A stretch of DNA of 64,000 bases from Marinicrinis sediminis (GTDB lineage Bacteria; Bacillota; Bacilli; Paenibacillales; KCTC-33676): positions 124,001-188,000 of the forward strand of contig NZ_JBHUMM010000002.1 in NCBI RefSeq assembly GCF_042685085.1, in the 5' to 3' direction. The position numbers were made by a program, and so were the translations under genes. This document shows, one piece after another, positions 24,373 to 34,012 of the stretch (positions within the stretch are counted from its first letter, which is position 1; the number at the start of each line of letters is the position of its first letter). Below the pieces are notes generated by a model. The model saw only the letters and a program-made list of their open reading frames with translations. It ran no database searches and was not told the origin of the DNA.

Positions 24373-26565
24373 TTATTGCTGCATAATACGCTGTACCGAG
24401 TAGACATCCTGCACGCGTTTGATCTTCTCTACGACCGAATGCAAATGCTCCTTGTTGCGAATCAGAATCGTCATATGAATATGGGCCATCTTGTTTTTCC
24501 CCGATCTTCCCGACACGGCGGAGATAAGTGTCTTCGATTCGGATACGACATGCAGCACATCGTTGAGCAGAGCTTTGCGATCATGCCCTGTAATTTCGAT
24601 TTCCACACTGTAATTGGCATCCACACTGCTGGACCATTCCACATCAATCAGGCGGTGGGTTTCATCCTCTGCGGTATGCTCGTTCTCTTCACTCGGCAGG
24701 TTGGAGCAATCCGCACGGTGGACGGACACGCCTCTGCCGCGTGTAATATACCCAATAATCTCATCGCCCGGCACCGGATTGCAGCAGCGTGCAAACCGCA
24801 CGAGCAAATTGTCAATCCCCTTCACCTCTACCCCGTGCGTCGGGCGGGATTTCTTCTTGGGCGCAGGCTTGACCTCTTTCATTTCATTGGTCAGCTCAAT
24901 ATGCTTGGCTTCATCCTGCTCCTTGCGCAGTTTTTCGGTCAGTCTCGTGCAGATTTGCGCCGCGGTAATGCCACCGAATCCGACGGCCGAGAACATGTCT
25001 TCGACATCCTGGAAGTTAAATTTCTTCGCTACCTCCATCAGCTTGTCCTCTTGCATGAGCGGAGCCAGCTCAAATCCGAGCCGCTTGATCTCCCGCTCCA
25101 CCGCATCCTTGCCCTTCTCAATATTTTCTTCCCGCTTTTCCTTCTTGAACCACTGTTTGATCTTGGATTTTGCATGAGAAGACTGGGCGATTTTGAGCCA
25201 GTCCTGACTCGGCCCGTACGAATGCTTGGACGTGAGAATCTCCACAATATCACCGGTATTCAAGCGATGATCCAGCGGCACGATCCGTCCGTTAATCTTC
25301 GCGCCAATCGTCCGGTTGCCCACCTCTGTATGAATGCGATAAGCAAAATCGAGCGGAACCGAACCGGCCGGCAGCTCAATGACCTCTCCTTTAGGCGTAA
25401 ACACAAACACGAGATCAGAGAAGAAATCCATGCGCAGCGATTCCATAAATTCTGCCGCGTCTGTCGTTTCCTTTTGCAGCTCCATAATTTCCCGGAAAAA
25501 CCGCAGCTTCTCACTGAACTGATCGCCCGATGCCTGTCCTTCCTTGTAAGCCCAGTGGGCTGCAATCCCGTATTCACTGGTCCGGTGCATGTCCCATGTG
25601 CGAATCTGCACTTCGAGCGGCTCTCCGCTCGGACCCATCACGGTCGTGTGCAGTGATTGATACATATTGGGCTTGGGCATGGCAATGTAATCCTTGAATC
25701 GGCCCGGCATAGGTTTGAACAGTGTATGGATGATGCCCAGTGAGGCGTAACAATCCTTGATATTCTCGACAATCACCCGAATGGCAAGCAAATCATAGAT
25801 TTCATTGAACTGCTTGTTTTGCGTGACCATCTTGGTATAAATGCTGTATATATGTTTCGGTCTTCCCGAAATGTCGGTCCCAATGCCCATCTCGGCAAGC
25901 TTCGTCTGAATCGTTTCACTGACGTTGGTAATATACTCTTCGCGCTCAGCACGCTTTTTCTTCATCAGATTGGCTACGCGGTAATATTGCTGTGGATTCA
26001 AATAACGGAGGGCAATATCCTCCATCTCCCACTTGATCGCGGAAATCCCGAGACGATGCGCGATCGGACAAAAAATTTCCAGCGTTTCCTTGGAAATGCG
26101 GCGCTGGCTTTCTGCCGATTGATATTTCAGGGTACGCATGTTGTGCAGCCGGTCTGCGAGCTTGATCAAGATGACGCGTATGTCTTTGGCCATCGCCACG
26201 AACATTTTGCGGTAATTCTCATTTTGATGCTCTTCCTTAGTTTTAAAACGGATTTTTTCCAGCTTCGTTAATCCGTCCACCAGCATCGCGCAAGTCGGAC
26301 CGAAATGATGCTCCACGGCATCCAGAGCCACGGTCGTGTCCTCCACCACATCATGCAGCAAGGCTGCGATCACCGATGTCGTATCCATTTGCATATTAAC
26401 AATGATGTCTGCTACCGCAAGCGGGTGCAGAATATAAGGTTCCCCCGATTTGCGAACCTGTCCGTAGTGGGCTTCATCAGCAAAATGATAGGCATCCCGT
26501 ACGAGTTGCAAATCTTCTGTATTTAAATAGGAGCTGGCTTTTTCAACCAAAGCATCGATGCTCAT
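24373..26565 (-). CDS. relA: bifunctional (p)ppGpp synthetase/hydrolase RelA
   Basis: Makes and degrades the stringent-response alarmone. ATG 26565 has GGAAAGGAAAG upstream and gives the usual 730 residues; the frame is open to 26616. The HD hydrolase domain has HD at 71-72 (LLHDVVEDTTV) and an intact KLADRLHNMRTL. The synthetase domain has GRPKHIYSIYTKM and AMPKPNMYQSLHTTV. TGS follows (VFTPKGEVIELPAGSVPLDFAYRIH), then a conserved-Cys segment (RCCNPVPGDEIIGYITRGRGVSVHR) and a C-terminal ACT domain. Both catalytic sites look intact. Confidence 0.96.
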   Translation of the reverse strand: MSIDALVEKASSYLNTEDLQLVRDAYHFADEAHYGQVRKSGEPYILHPLAVADIIVNMQMDTTSVIAALLHDVVEDTTVALDAVEHHFGPTCAMLVDGLTKLEKIRFKTKEEHQNENYRKMFVAMAKDIRVILIKLADRLHNMRTLKYQSAESQRRISKETLEIFCPIAHRLGISAIKWEMEDIALRYLNPQQYYRVANLMKKKRAEREEYITNVSETIQTKLAEMGIGTDISGRPKHIYSIYTKMVTQNKQFNEIYDLLAIRVIVENIKDCYASLGIIHTLFKPMPGRFKDYIAMPKPNMYQSLHTTVMGPSGEPLEVQIRTWDMHRTSEYGIAAHWAYKEGQASGDQFSEKLRFFREIMELQKETTDAAEFMESLRMDFFSDLVFVFTPKGEVIELPAGSVPLDFAYRIHTEVGNRTIGAKINGRIVPLDHRLNTGDIVEILTSKHSYGPSQDWLKIAQSSHAKSKIKQWFKKEKREENIEKGKDAVEREIKRLGFELAPLMQEDKLMEVAKKFNFQDVEDMFSAVGFGGITAAQICTRLTEKLRKEQDEAKHIELTNEMKEVKPAPKKKSRPTHGVEVKGIDNLLVRFARCCNPVPGDEIIGYITRGRGVSVHRADCSNLPSEENEHTAEDETHRLIDVEWSSSVDANYSVEIEITGHDRKALLNDVLHVVSESKTLISAVSGRSGKNKMAHIHMTILIRNKEHLHSVVEKIKRVQDVYSVQRIMQQ

Positions 26566-26784
26566 GGCTCTTTCCTTTCCAACGATATTGTTCTCATTTT
26601 TCAGCATCATGCTCACCCCTTTTATTGTGACATGATATGAGATTTTCTATCATTATGCCTGTCAAATGCAGTCCCGTCAACTATTGTCGAACGGAAATTG
26701 ACATGTGCCACTTTGCATTTTCTGATAAAATATTTCCAGAACCCATGTCCGATATCTACATAACCTGTATAAGGAGGAAATGAA

Positions 26785-28398
26785 ATGGAACATCAGTTTG
26801 AACTGATCCTGATTTTGCTGGCCATCGCAGCCGGGATCACCGCTTTGTCTCAAAAAATCAAGATCCCTTATCCGATCGCGCTCGTTCTTGGCGGAGCAGC
26901 CATTGGTCTGCTTCCCATTCCGGCGCTCGATCCGCTAAAGGCATTCTTTGTAGAAGACGAGGTCTTCCGCTTTGCCATTATTTCAATCTTCCTGCCTGCG
27001 CTCCTTGGAGAGGCCACCTTGAAGCTGCCTTTCGGGCACTTGCGTGAAAATGCGCGGCCCATCCTGTCACTGGCATTCATTGGCACCCTCATCTCCTATG
27101 TAGCGGTAGGCTTTATGGCGATCTATTTTCTCGATTTGCCGACCGAGGCTGCTTTTGTCTTTGCCGCTTTGATGGCCGCTACGGATCCCGTAAGTGTCCT
27201 GTCCATATTTAAAAGCCTTGGCGTCAACCACCGCCTCGCCACGATTATGGAGGGCGAGAGTCTGGTCAATGACGGGATCGCGGTCGTGCTGTTCAAAATT
27301 TCCCATCTCAGTCTGGCTGCCTATGTCGCGGCCGGCATCGGCGGCGTTGGATCAGGCACCGTTGAGTTTCTGAAGGTGGCCATCGGCGGGCTGGTCATCG
27401 GCGCAATCCTCGCCTATGTATTCGCCAAAATCTCCATGTTTTTCGATGATTATCCGCTCGAAATTATTTTTTCCCTCATTTTGCTGTACGGCTCGTTCTT
27501 TATTGCAGAGAAATTTCACGTTTCCGGTGTCATCGCCGTTGTGACAGCCGGACTCATCTTCGGCAACTATGGCTCCAAAATTGCCATGAGTCCCACCACC
27601 AAGCTGAATACCAAGACCTTCTGGGAGGTACTGGCTCTGCTGTCCAACTCCCTTGTCTTTTTGCTGGTCGGACTGGAAATTGCCCGCATTGATATGACTG
27701 ACAAATGGGGTCTGATTGGACTAGCCATTGTGATCGTGCTGATCGGCCGCAGTCTGGCTGTCTACAGCAGCCTCCTGCTGATTCGCAACCTTCCTGCCAA
27801 CTGGAAGCATGTGTTTAACTGGGGCGGACTGAAGGGCTCTCTCTCCATTGCCCTTGCGCTCAGCCTGCCCGTCACCTTCGAAGGCAGAGATGACGTATTG
27901 GTGCTGGCTTTCGGTGTGGTTCTGTTCTCCCTCATCGTGCAGGGACTCTCCATCAAACCGTTCGTCAGATGGCTAAAGGTATCCCAGCAGAGCAAAGAAA
28001 GCAGCGACTATGCCAATCTCATCGCCGAGCTTCAGCGCAGTCAGGCAGCACGCGATGCCATCCGCAAAATGATGGAACAGGCCACGATCTCCAAGGTCAT
28101 TTATGATCAAATGGATGCACAGTATGAAACGGCTATCCAGGAGACCAGAGGGAAGCTGGAAGCGCTCTATGCAGACAACCCGCAGCTTCGAGCCGAGCAA
28201 TGGCGAACCGCCTCCTCCTCCGCCCTGTATGCTCAATATGATGCGATTAAAGAACTCCAGCAGAAGCATATTATTGATGAGGCCACCGCCAGCAAGCACT
28301 ACACGCAGATTATTGAAAAGCTGGCGGAAAAGGAAGAAGCACAAGAGAAGACGCACCACGCTGGTCACACGCCCGGCACTACAGGAGCCAGCCAGTAA
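26785..28398 (+). CDS. CPA1-family Na+/H+ antiporter
   Basis: A 537-residue protein: a twelve-helix exchanger (about 1-400) followed by a long cytoplasmic tail. The ion-binding region is FAALMAATDPVSVLSIF, and a second helix carries ESLVNDGIAVVLFKI, the typical ND motif of CPA1/NhaP-type proteins. The tail (about 400-525) is charged and coiled-coil-like, with a His-rich end, and probably senses or regulates. ATG 26785 has AAGGAGG. It is divergent from relA; a TTGACA at 26698-26703 lies upstream but its -10 spacing is poor. The cation (Na+ or K+) cannot be read from the sequence. Confidence 0.9.
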   Translation: MEHQFELILILLAIAAGITALSQKIKIPYPIALVLGGAAIGLLPIPALDPLKAFFVEDEVFRFAIISIFLPALLGEATLKLPFGHLRENARPILSLAFIGTLISYVAVGFMAIYFLDLPTEAAFVFAALMAATDPVSVLSIFKSLGVNHRLATIMEGESLVNDGIAVVLFKISHLSLAAYVAAGIGGVGSGTVEFLKVAIGGLVIGAILAYVFAKISMFFDDYPLEIIFSLILLYGSFFIAEKFHVSGVIAVVTAGLIFGNYGSKIAMSPTTKLNTKTFWEVLALLSNSLVFLLVGLEIARIDMTDKWGLIGLAIVIVLIGRSLAVYSSLLLIRNLPANWKHVFNWGGLKGSLSIALALSLPVTFEGRDDVLVLAFGVVLFSLIVQGLSIKPFVRWLKVSQQSKESSDYANLIAELQRSQAARDAIRKMMEQATISKVIYDQMDAQYETAIQETRGKLEALYADNPQLRAEQWRTASSSALYAQYDAIKELQQKHIIDEATASKHYTQIIEKLAEKEEAQEKTHHAGHTPGTTGASQ

Positions 28399-28559
28399 GC
28401 TTGACACAACCGGCTGATGAGGCCGCATGTAAGAGATCGCACTGTTAAAATAGTTGCTGTTCAAAATGTGGTTTTCTGATATGATAGGGCGTGGAGAATT
28501 TTCGTCGAAAGATGTCGAAAATGATTCACGTCCAGTTTTTACATATAAGGGGGATGCGT

Positions 28560-29852
28560 ATGAGTCAACAACGCATGATTCAAGTTAACGAAAAACTGCC
28601 GTTCATGCAGAGCATTGCACTGAGCTTCCAGCATTTGTTTGCCATGTTCGGCGCAACGGTGCTGGTTCCAATCCTGTTCGGGGTAGATCCCGCTACAATC
28701 TTGCTCATGAACGGGATAGGGACACTCATTTATATTTTCATTACCAAAGGCAAAATCCCTGCCTATCTGGGGTCCAGCTTTGCTTTCCTCAGTCCAGTGT
28801 TTCTGGTACTCACCCAGTATCAAGACACAGGCGAAGCCTATCGATATGCCCTGGGAGGCTTTATTATTGTCGGTCTGGTCTTTATTGGAGTCGGTCTGCT
28901 GATCCAGTGGCTGGGAACGGCATGGATCAACGTCGTGTTTCCGCCTGCTGCCATGGGTGCGATCGTAGCCATTATCGGACTGGAGCTTGTTCCGGTTGCC
29001 GCAGGACAAGCTGGCCTTATTCCCGGTGCGAATGATGATCCCGCCACATGGGTGCTCGATGGCAAGGACGCCTTTATTTCTCTCAGCACGCTCATGATTA
29101 TTATATTGGGAATGGTGTTGTTCAGAGGATTTCTGAAGATCATCCCGATCCTGATCGGATTCATATATGGCTATGTCGTCGCCTATTTCATGGGAATGGT
29201 TGACTTTACGATAGTAGAAGAGTCTTCCATTCTATCCATGCCAACCTTTTACGCCCCGATCTTCGACAGCTCGGCCATCTTCCTCATTTTACCGGCTGCC
29301 CTCGTTGTCATCGCAGAGCATGTGGGGCATTTGATTGTGACAGAGAATATCGTTGAGAAGAAGCTTTCAGAAGATCCGGGTCTACACCGTTCGATGCTTG
29401 GCAACGGGGTTTCCACCTTCATCTCCGGCTGGTTCGGTTCGACACCAAATACGACGTACGGAGAAAATATCGGGGTTCTCGCGATTACCCGCGTGTTCTC
29501 TATCTTCGTGATCGGTGGCGCAGCGGTGCTGGCCGTCATCCTTTCCTTCTTCGGCAAGTTCTCAGCGATCATTCAGGCCGTGCCTGATCCGGTCATTGGC
29601 GGCGTATCTCTACTGCTATTCGGTGTTATTGCTGCTTCCGGTATTCGCATGCTGGTTGAGACCAAGGTGGATTACAACCGTCCGACAAACCTGATCCTCA
29701 CAACAGTCGTGCTCGTTATCGGGCTCAGCGGTGCGAAACTGACATTCGGTGATTTTGAAATGAAGGGCATGGCGCTGGCGACCGTTGTGGCGATCGCGCT
29801 TAGCCTCCTCCTGAAAGGCTTCGAGAAGGCTGGCTGGTTAAACGAAAAATAA
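28560..29852 (+). CDS. uraA: uracil/xanthine permease, probably uracil
   Basis: An NCS2-family nucleobase:cation symporter of 430 residues from ATG 28560, which has AAGGGGG seven bases upstream; earlier in-frame ATGs lack a site. The N-terminus PFMQSIALSFQHLFAMFGATVLVPILFGVDPA and KGKIPAYLGSSFAFLSPVF match PyrP/UraA closely. The helix 8 signature VVIAEHVGHLIVTENIV and the helix 10 SGWFGSTPNTTYGENIGVLAITRV carry the conserved Glu and NTTYGENIG. No pyr attenuator was recognised in the 160 bp upstream. A strong bidirectional terminator follows. Confidence 0.9.
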   Translation: MSQQRMIQVNEKLPFMQSIALSFQHLFAMFGATVLVPILFGVDPATILLMNGIGTLIYIFITKGKIPAYLGSSFAFLSPVFLVLTQYQDTGEAYRYALGGFIIVGLVFIGVGLLIQWLGTAWINVVFPPAAMGAIVAIIGLELVPVAAGQAGLIPGANDDPATWVLDGKDAFISLSTLMIIILGMVLFRGFLKIIPILIGFIYGYVVAYFMGMVDFTIVEESSILSMPTFYAPIFDSSAIFLILPAALVVIAEHVGHLIVTENIVEKKLSEDPGLHRSMLGNGVSTFISGWFGSTPNTTYGENIGVLAITRVFSIFVIGGAAVLAVILSFFGKFSAIIQAVPDPVIGGVSLLLFGVIAASGIRMLVETKVDYNRPTNLILTTVVLVIGLSGAKLTFGDFEMKGMALATVVAIALSLLLKGFEKAGWLNEK

Positions 29853-29880
29853 CCTGCCTTTTACCAAAGACCGCATAACC

Positions 29881-29930
29881 AAAAAGAAGGCCCTGTTTGC
29901 ACGATTGTGCATTCGGGGCCTTCATTTATG
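29881..29930. terminator. bidirectional terminator between the uracil permease and apt
   Basis: GAAGGCCC (29886-29893) pairs with GGGCCTTC (29916-29923), and an inner stem TGCAC/GTGCA extends it. The A-run before it (29881-29885) and CATTT after it provide U-runs for minus- and plus-strand transcripts respectively. Confidence 0.85.
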
Positions 29931-29949
29931 TGCATTCCACTTGTATCTA

Positions 29950-30462
29950 TTAATATTGCAGCAAGGAAATGACTTCTACGCCATTCATCTTGTCGCGACC
30001 GTTCAAGTAGCCCAGTTCAATCAGAAAAGCCGCTGCTGCCACTTCTCCGCCCAACTGCTGGACGAGACTGATCGAGGTTTGAATCGTACCGCCTGTTGCC
30101 AGCAAATCATCGGCAATCAGCACACGCTGTCCTGGCTGAATGGCATCCTTGTGCATCGCCAGCTTGTCCTTCCCGTACTCCAGACTGTAATCCGCTTCTA
30201 TCGCCTCTGCAGGCAGCTTGCCGCTCTTGCGAATCGGGATAAATCCAACGCCAAGTGCATACGCCAGCGGTGCGCCCACCACAAAACCACGCGCTTCAGG
30301 TCCGGCAATCAGATCGATTTGCAGGTGCTCCACTTTCTTCTTCATTTCGTTAATCGCAGCCTGGTACACATCGCCTTTTTGCAGCAAGGTCGTAATATCC
30401 TTGAACCGAATGCCTTCCTGCGGAAAATTTTCAATCACACGGATATGTTCTTTAAAATTCAT
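29950..30462 (-). CDS. apt: adenine phosphoribosyltransferase Apt
   Basis: Salvages adenine to AMP using PRPP. The protein is 170 residues from ATG 30462 with GGAGG. The family segment VIENFPQEGIRFKDITTLL is followed by the PRPP loop RVLIADDLLATGGTI and AGPEARGFVVGAPLAYALGVGFIPIRK. It overlaps recJ by 4 bp (ATGA), so the two are translationally coupled, as in Bacillus. Confidence 0.97.
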   Translation of the reverse strand: MNFKEHIRVIENFPQEGIRFKDITTLLQKGDVYQAAINEMKKKVEHLQIDLIAGPEARGFVVGAPLAYALGVGFIPIRKSGKLPAEAIEADYSLEYGKDKLAMHKDAIQPGQRVLIADDLLATGGTIQTSISLVQQLGGEVAAAAFLIELGYLNGRDKMNGVEVISLLQY

Positions 30463-32921
30463 GATACTTCCTCCATTGTTTGTTCAATATGTGATGAGGG
30501 ATGAGACGGACGTGCAGGGAGTTTGCTGAGCACCCAGGACATCAACTGCTTGCTGGTTTCGTATTGCAGCCAGTCCATGCATCCTTCCTTGCTTACCCGC
30601 ATCTGATACAGGCGGGAGGCAGACAATTCCTTCTTCACCGGACTGTCCACACTCTCATAGTGATCTTCCAGCCCTTCCGACGCTGCAATAAATCCCAGCT
30701 CTTCAAAGACCTGATGAGCAAAATAAACAGCTTCCTGAAGGAGCCCGGTGGTCTTGGACACTTTTAACAACATGCCCTGATCCAGCTTCCAACTCGCCAT
30801 CGTCCGCAGGCATTTGTAGATATGAGCAAACTGGGATCGATTGGGACAGCTCCAGTGATTGTCCATGGTCAGGGCCAGGTAGATTTTCTCTGCCTGTTCC
30901 AGTCGCTCCAACATCTCCTCCAGCTGCACCTGGCTGTTCGGCACTCCATACAGCACCATCTCTTTCACTTGTTCCGGACGGCTTGACCTGGCCAGCTCGT
31001 TGACCGGCTCCAGCTGATCCTGCTCGCCAAGCTTCCACAAAGGCATCTGCTTCATTGTATCCATCCAGAAGCTCTTCGGTTCTTCATTTCGGGAAAACAC
31101 AACCATGCCAGCATGCTCCAGCTTCCCTTCCCGGTGCAACTGCTCGATGCGCTGGGCAACCTGGACATGTGCGTGGCGTTGCCGCCAATCGACAACGAGC
31201 GGAGCCTGCATGCACAGGTCCTGTACAACCAGTTGCGGCTTGCGAATGCCGTTCCATTCGTTAATCTGCGGTTCAGCAAGCAAATCCAGCCTGACATGCT
31301 TGCCAATATGATCGATTGCTTCGGCCTGTCCAAATGCAATGGCATCGAGCTTGACCAGTTGCCCCTGATCTTGCGATTGATCCGTCAGGGTCAATTTGAG
31401 GTGATTTTCATTTTTTCCAATCGCTCGATATTCTTCCACTTGGGCTTCCTTGACAATCAGGGCAGGATAGCGGTTTCCCGCTCCAAACGGTGCAAGCATC
31501 TGCAACTGCTCAATCAGCGTAAGGGTCACGTCTTCCAGACGAACCTCGAGATCAGCTTCTTGAACCGGGGTATAATCTTCCTCACTCAACCATGATTCTG
31601 CCAACTGATGCATTCGTTCGCGAAAGGCATCCAGCCGATCAGCTTCCAGCGTCATGCCCCCCGCAGCCTGATGTCCACCGTAATGCATGAGCAGATCCGC
31701 ACATGCATTCAAAGCCTCATGAATGTCAAAGCCTTCAATCGATCTCGCCGATCCCTTGGTCAATCCTGTCTGCGGGTCATGACTTAATATGATCACAGGT
31801 CGGTAAAAGCGATGAAGCATTTTAGAGGCCACGATGCCGACGACCCCATGGTTCCATTCTTCACCTGAGACCACGATAACCGGATGATCCTCCATTTGCT
31901 GCGCATGGATGATCTCCAGGGCCTCTGTGCTGATCTTCTCGACCAGCTTCTGGCGTTCACGATTCAGCACATCGAGCTGTTTGGCCAGTTCCTCGGCTTT
32001 GTCCATGGAATCTGCGACCAATAGTTCCACCGCAGGCGCGGCATCTTCCAGTCTTCCTGCTGCATTGATGCGAGGCCCCATCGCAAATCCGATATCGGTG
32101 GCGGACAGTTCATCCACTTTCACGCCGCCAATCTTTAATAGCGCCTGAATGCCGGGAAAGGTTGTGTTTTTCATGCTTTGCAACCCTTTGCGGACCATAA
32201 TCCGATTCTCGTCTGTCAAAGGCATCAAATCCGCTACCGTTCCGATCGCGGCGATTTCGAACCATGGATTGGGCAGGTCTCCCAGTATGGCTTGCGCAAG
32301 CTTTAGCGCAACGCCTGCTCCTGCCAGTTCTTTAAAGGGATATGGGCAGCTCGATTTCCGCGGATTAAGCAAGGCACAGGCTTCTGGCAGCTCCTCAGGC
32401 GGTTCATGATGATCGGTCACTATCACATCAAGCCCAAGCTCTTTCGCTCTGTGCAGCGCGTCATGCGCCCGGATGCCATTGTCTACGGTCACAATCAAAT
32501 CGACGCCATCCGCATGAGCCTGCTCGACAGCGTTGACGCCAATTCCATACCCTTCTGTAAACCGGTTTGGAATATAATAGTCGTGACGAATACCCAGACG
32601 TGTAAGCAGCAAGATCATTAACGAAGTGCTGCTAACGCCATCGGCATCATAATCTCCACTAATTCGTACAAATTCGTCCTGCACCCTTGCCCGTTCCAGT
32701 CGATCCACGGCCGCCTTCATATCCTCCATCAGGAAAGGATCATGCAGCTGCGGGATATCTCCGTGCAAGAACAGCTCCGCCTCCGCTTTCGTTTGAATGC
32801 CTCGCTGCACAAGCAACTGGGCCACCAGCAAAGGCAGCTTCAGCTCGGTTGCCAGCTGTTGCGCCGCTTCCTGCAGGGTATGAATTTGATTATTTCTCCA
32901 TCTTGTTTTAGATCGCAGCAC
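30459..32921 (-). CDS. recJ: single-stranded-DNA-specific 5'-3' exonuclease RecJ
   Basis: Degrades single-stranded DNA in recombinational and mismatch repair. The protein is 820 residues from GTG 32921 with an AAGGAGG site. DHH-superfamily motifs are present: ISGDYDADGVSSTSLM, DLIVTVDNGIRAHDAL, and VIVTDHHEPPEELPEA with the DHH triad. The DHHA1 substrate-binding segment GGHQAAGGMTLE and an OB-like domain follow. The C-terminal about 250 residues are the Bacillus-type extension, which contains little conserved sequence. Confidence 0.96.
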   Translation of the reverse strand: MLRSKTRWRNNQIHTLQEAAQQLATELKLPLLVAQLLVQRGIQTKAEAELFLHGDIPQLHDPFLMEDMKAAVDRLERARVQDEFVRISGDYDADGVSSTSLMILLLTRLGIRHDYYIPNRFTEGYGIGVNAVEQAHADGVDLIVTVDNGIRAHDALHRAKELGLDVIVTDHHEPPEELPEACALLNPRKSSCPYPFKELAGAGVALKLAQAILGDLPNPWFEIAAIGTVADLMPLTDENRIMVRKGLQSMKNTTFPGIQALLKIGGVKVDELSATDIGFAMGPRINAAGRLEDAAPAVELLVADSMDKAEELAKQLDVLNRERQKLVEKISTEALEIIHAQQMEDHPVIVVSGEEWNHGVVGIVASKMLHRFYRPVIILSHDPQTGLTKGSARSIEGFDIHEALNACADLLMHYGGHQAAGGMTLEADRLDAFRERMHQLAESWLSEEDYTPVQEADLEVRLEDVTLTLIEQLQMLAPFGAGNRYPALIVKEAQVEEYRAIGKNENHLKLTLTDQSQDQGQLVKLDAIAFGQAEAIDHIGKHVRLDLLAEPQINEWNGIRKPQLVVQDLCMQAPLVVDWRQRHAHVQVAQRIEQLHREGKLEHAGMVVFSRNEEPKSFWMDTMKQMPLWKLGEQDQLEPVNELARSSRPEQVKEMVLYGVPNSQVQLEEMLERLEQAEKIYLALTMDNHWSCPNRSQFAHIYKCLRTMASWKLDQGMLLKVSKTTGLLQEAVYFAHQVFEELGFIAASEGLEDHYESVDSPVKKELSASRLYQMRVSKEGCMDWLQYETSKQLMSWVLSKLPARPSHPSSHIEQTMEEVS

Positions 32922-32998
32922 GGTTTATTCCTCCTTCCATGCAGCTTCCGTCTTCCGCAGGTCTTTCCTCCGGTCTGGTTGTCAACGATCGTCCTTCG

Positions 32999-33952
32999 TT
33001 AATGCAGCATGTTTGAAGAAGCAGATCGAGCCGAATCCCCCTGATCACTGTAAGGAAACCCCGGATCGTAGGGATTGATATGAACGAATACATCGGCTAC
33101 ATGCTTGAACTGTTCCATCAGCCGCTTCTTCACGGACTTGCCAATATCGTGCCCCTCCAGTACCGTGATCTGCGGATTGACACTAAGCTTCACGTCCACA
33201 ATGACGTAATGGCCGTGTTCTCTCGCTCTCAGATCATCCACGGACAGCACACCGTTTACTTTCTCGATGCAACGGCGTAGCTCGACCGTATCCTCGTCAT
33301 GCAGCACATGATCCAGCACGATATGAAGAGATTCTGTGATCAGGTGATAACCCATCCGTAAAATCAGAACGGCTACCACTATACTGGCAATCGGGTCGAG
33401 ATAATACAGCACCGGCATGTCAATGTAGCCTCCGAGTATCGCACCTCCGACTCCGATTAACGCAGCCATGGATGAGTATACGTCAGAACGATGCTCCCAG
33501 GCATTGGCAATTAATGCCTGACTGTCAATTCGTTTCCCTAACCGATATTTGTATTGAAACATGGCTTCCTTTGCAACAATGGAAATGATAATCGCCGCAA
33601 TGGCTAATGGCTTGGGCGCTTCCAGATCGCCTGCGTAGATCGCCTTGCTCGCACTTATGGCGATCTCAATGCCGACCAGAATAAGAAGGATCGATACAAT
33701 AATAGCCGCAATCGTCTCCGCTTTTCCATGTCCATAAGGATGATCTTTATCCGGCGGTTTTTTGGCTGCTTTCAGGCCAATGAGAACCGCAAATGATCCA
33801 GCGACATCGGAGGCGGAATGAGCCGCGTCGGCAATGAGCGCCTTACTGTTGGACATAAAGCCGACCACTCCTTTCAGAGCGGCAAGCACAATGTTCCCAA
33901 TGATCCCGATCCAGGCGGCAAACTCCGCTTTTGCAAAGCGTTCCTCTGACAT
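32999..33952 (-). CDS. cation diffusion facilitator metal transporter
   Basis: A 317-residue CDF transporter from ATG 33952 with AAGGAGTGA; the frame is open to 34003. There are six helices. The metal site is in ALIADAAHSASDVAGSF (Asp and His of helix 2) and ANAWEHRSDVYSSMAAL (helix 5). YGHGKAETIAAI carries the KAE signature, and a cytoplasmic domain follows (LRAREHGHYVIVDVKLSVNPQITVLEGHDIGKSV). It exports Zn2+, Mn2+ or Fe2+ in other species; the ion here is unknown. Confidence 0.92.
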   Translation of the reverse strand: MSEERFAKAEFAAWIGIIGNIVLAALKGVVGFMSNSKALIADAAHSASDVAGSFAVLIGLKAAKKPPDKDHPYGHGKAETIAAIIVSILLILVGIEIAISASKAIYAGDLEAPKPLAIAAIIISIVAKEAMFQYKYRLGKRIDSQALIANAWEHRSDVYSSMAALIGVGGAILGGYIDMPVLYYLDPIASIVVAVLILRMGYHLITESLHIVLDHVLHDEDTVELRRCIEKVNGVLSVDDLRAREHGHYVIVDVKLSVNPQITVLEGHDIGKSVKKRLMEQFKHVADVFVHINPYDPGFPYSDQGDSARSASSNMLH

Positions 33953-34012
33953 GATTTCACTCCTTGACACCTTAGCATGCAAAAGCCGCGGGTGCAGAGG
34001 CACCCAACGGCA

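Noticed and set aside
23983..25656. 557-residue plus-strand ORF opposite relA and dtd
   Set aside because: It is the mirror of two clear genes, has no ribosome-binding site and its protein has an antisense-like composition rich in His, Arg and Leu.
28440..28500. Promoter TTGCTG/TATGAT before the uracil permease
   Set aside because: The spacing is 20 bases and the -35 is weak; no attenuator was visible either.
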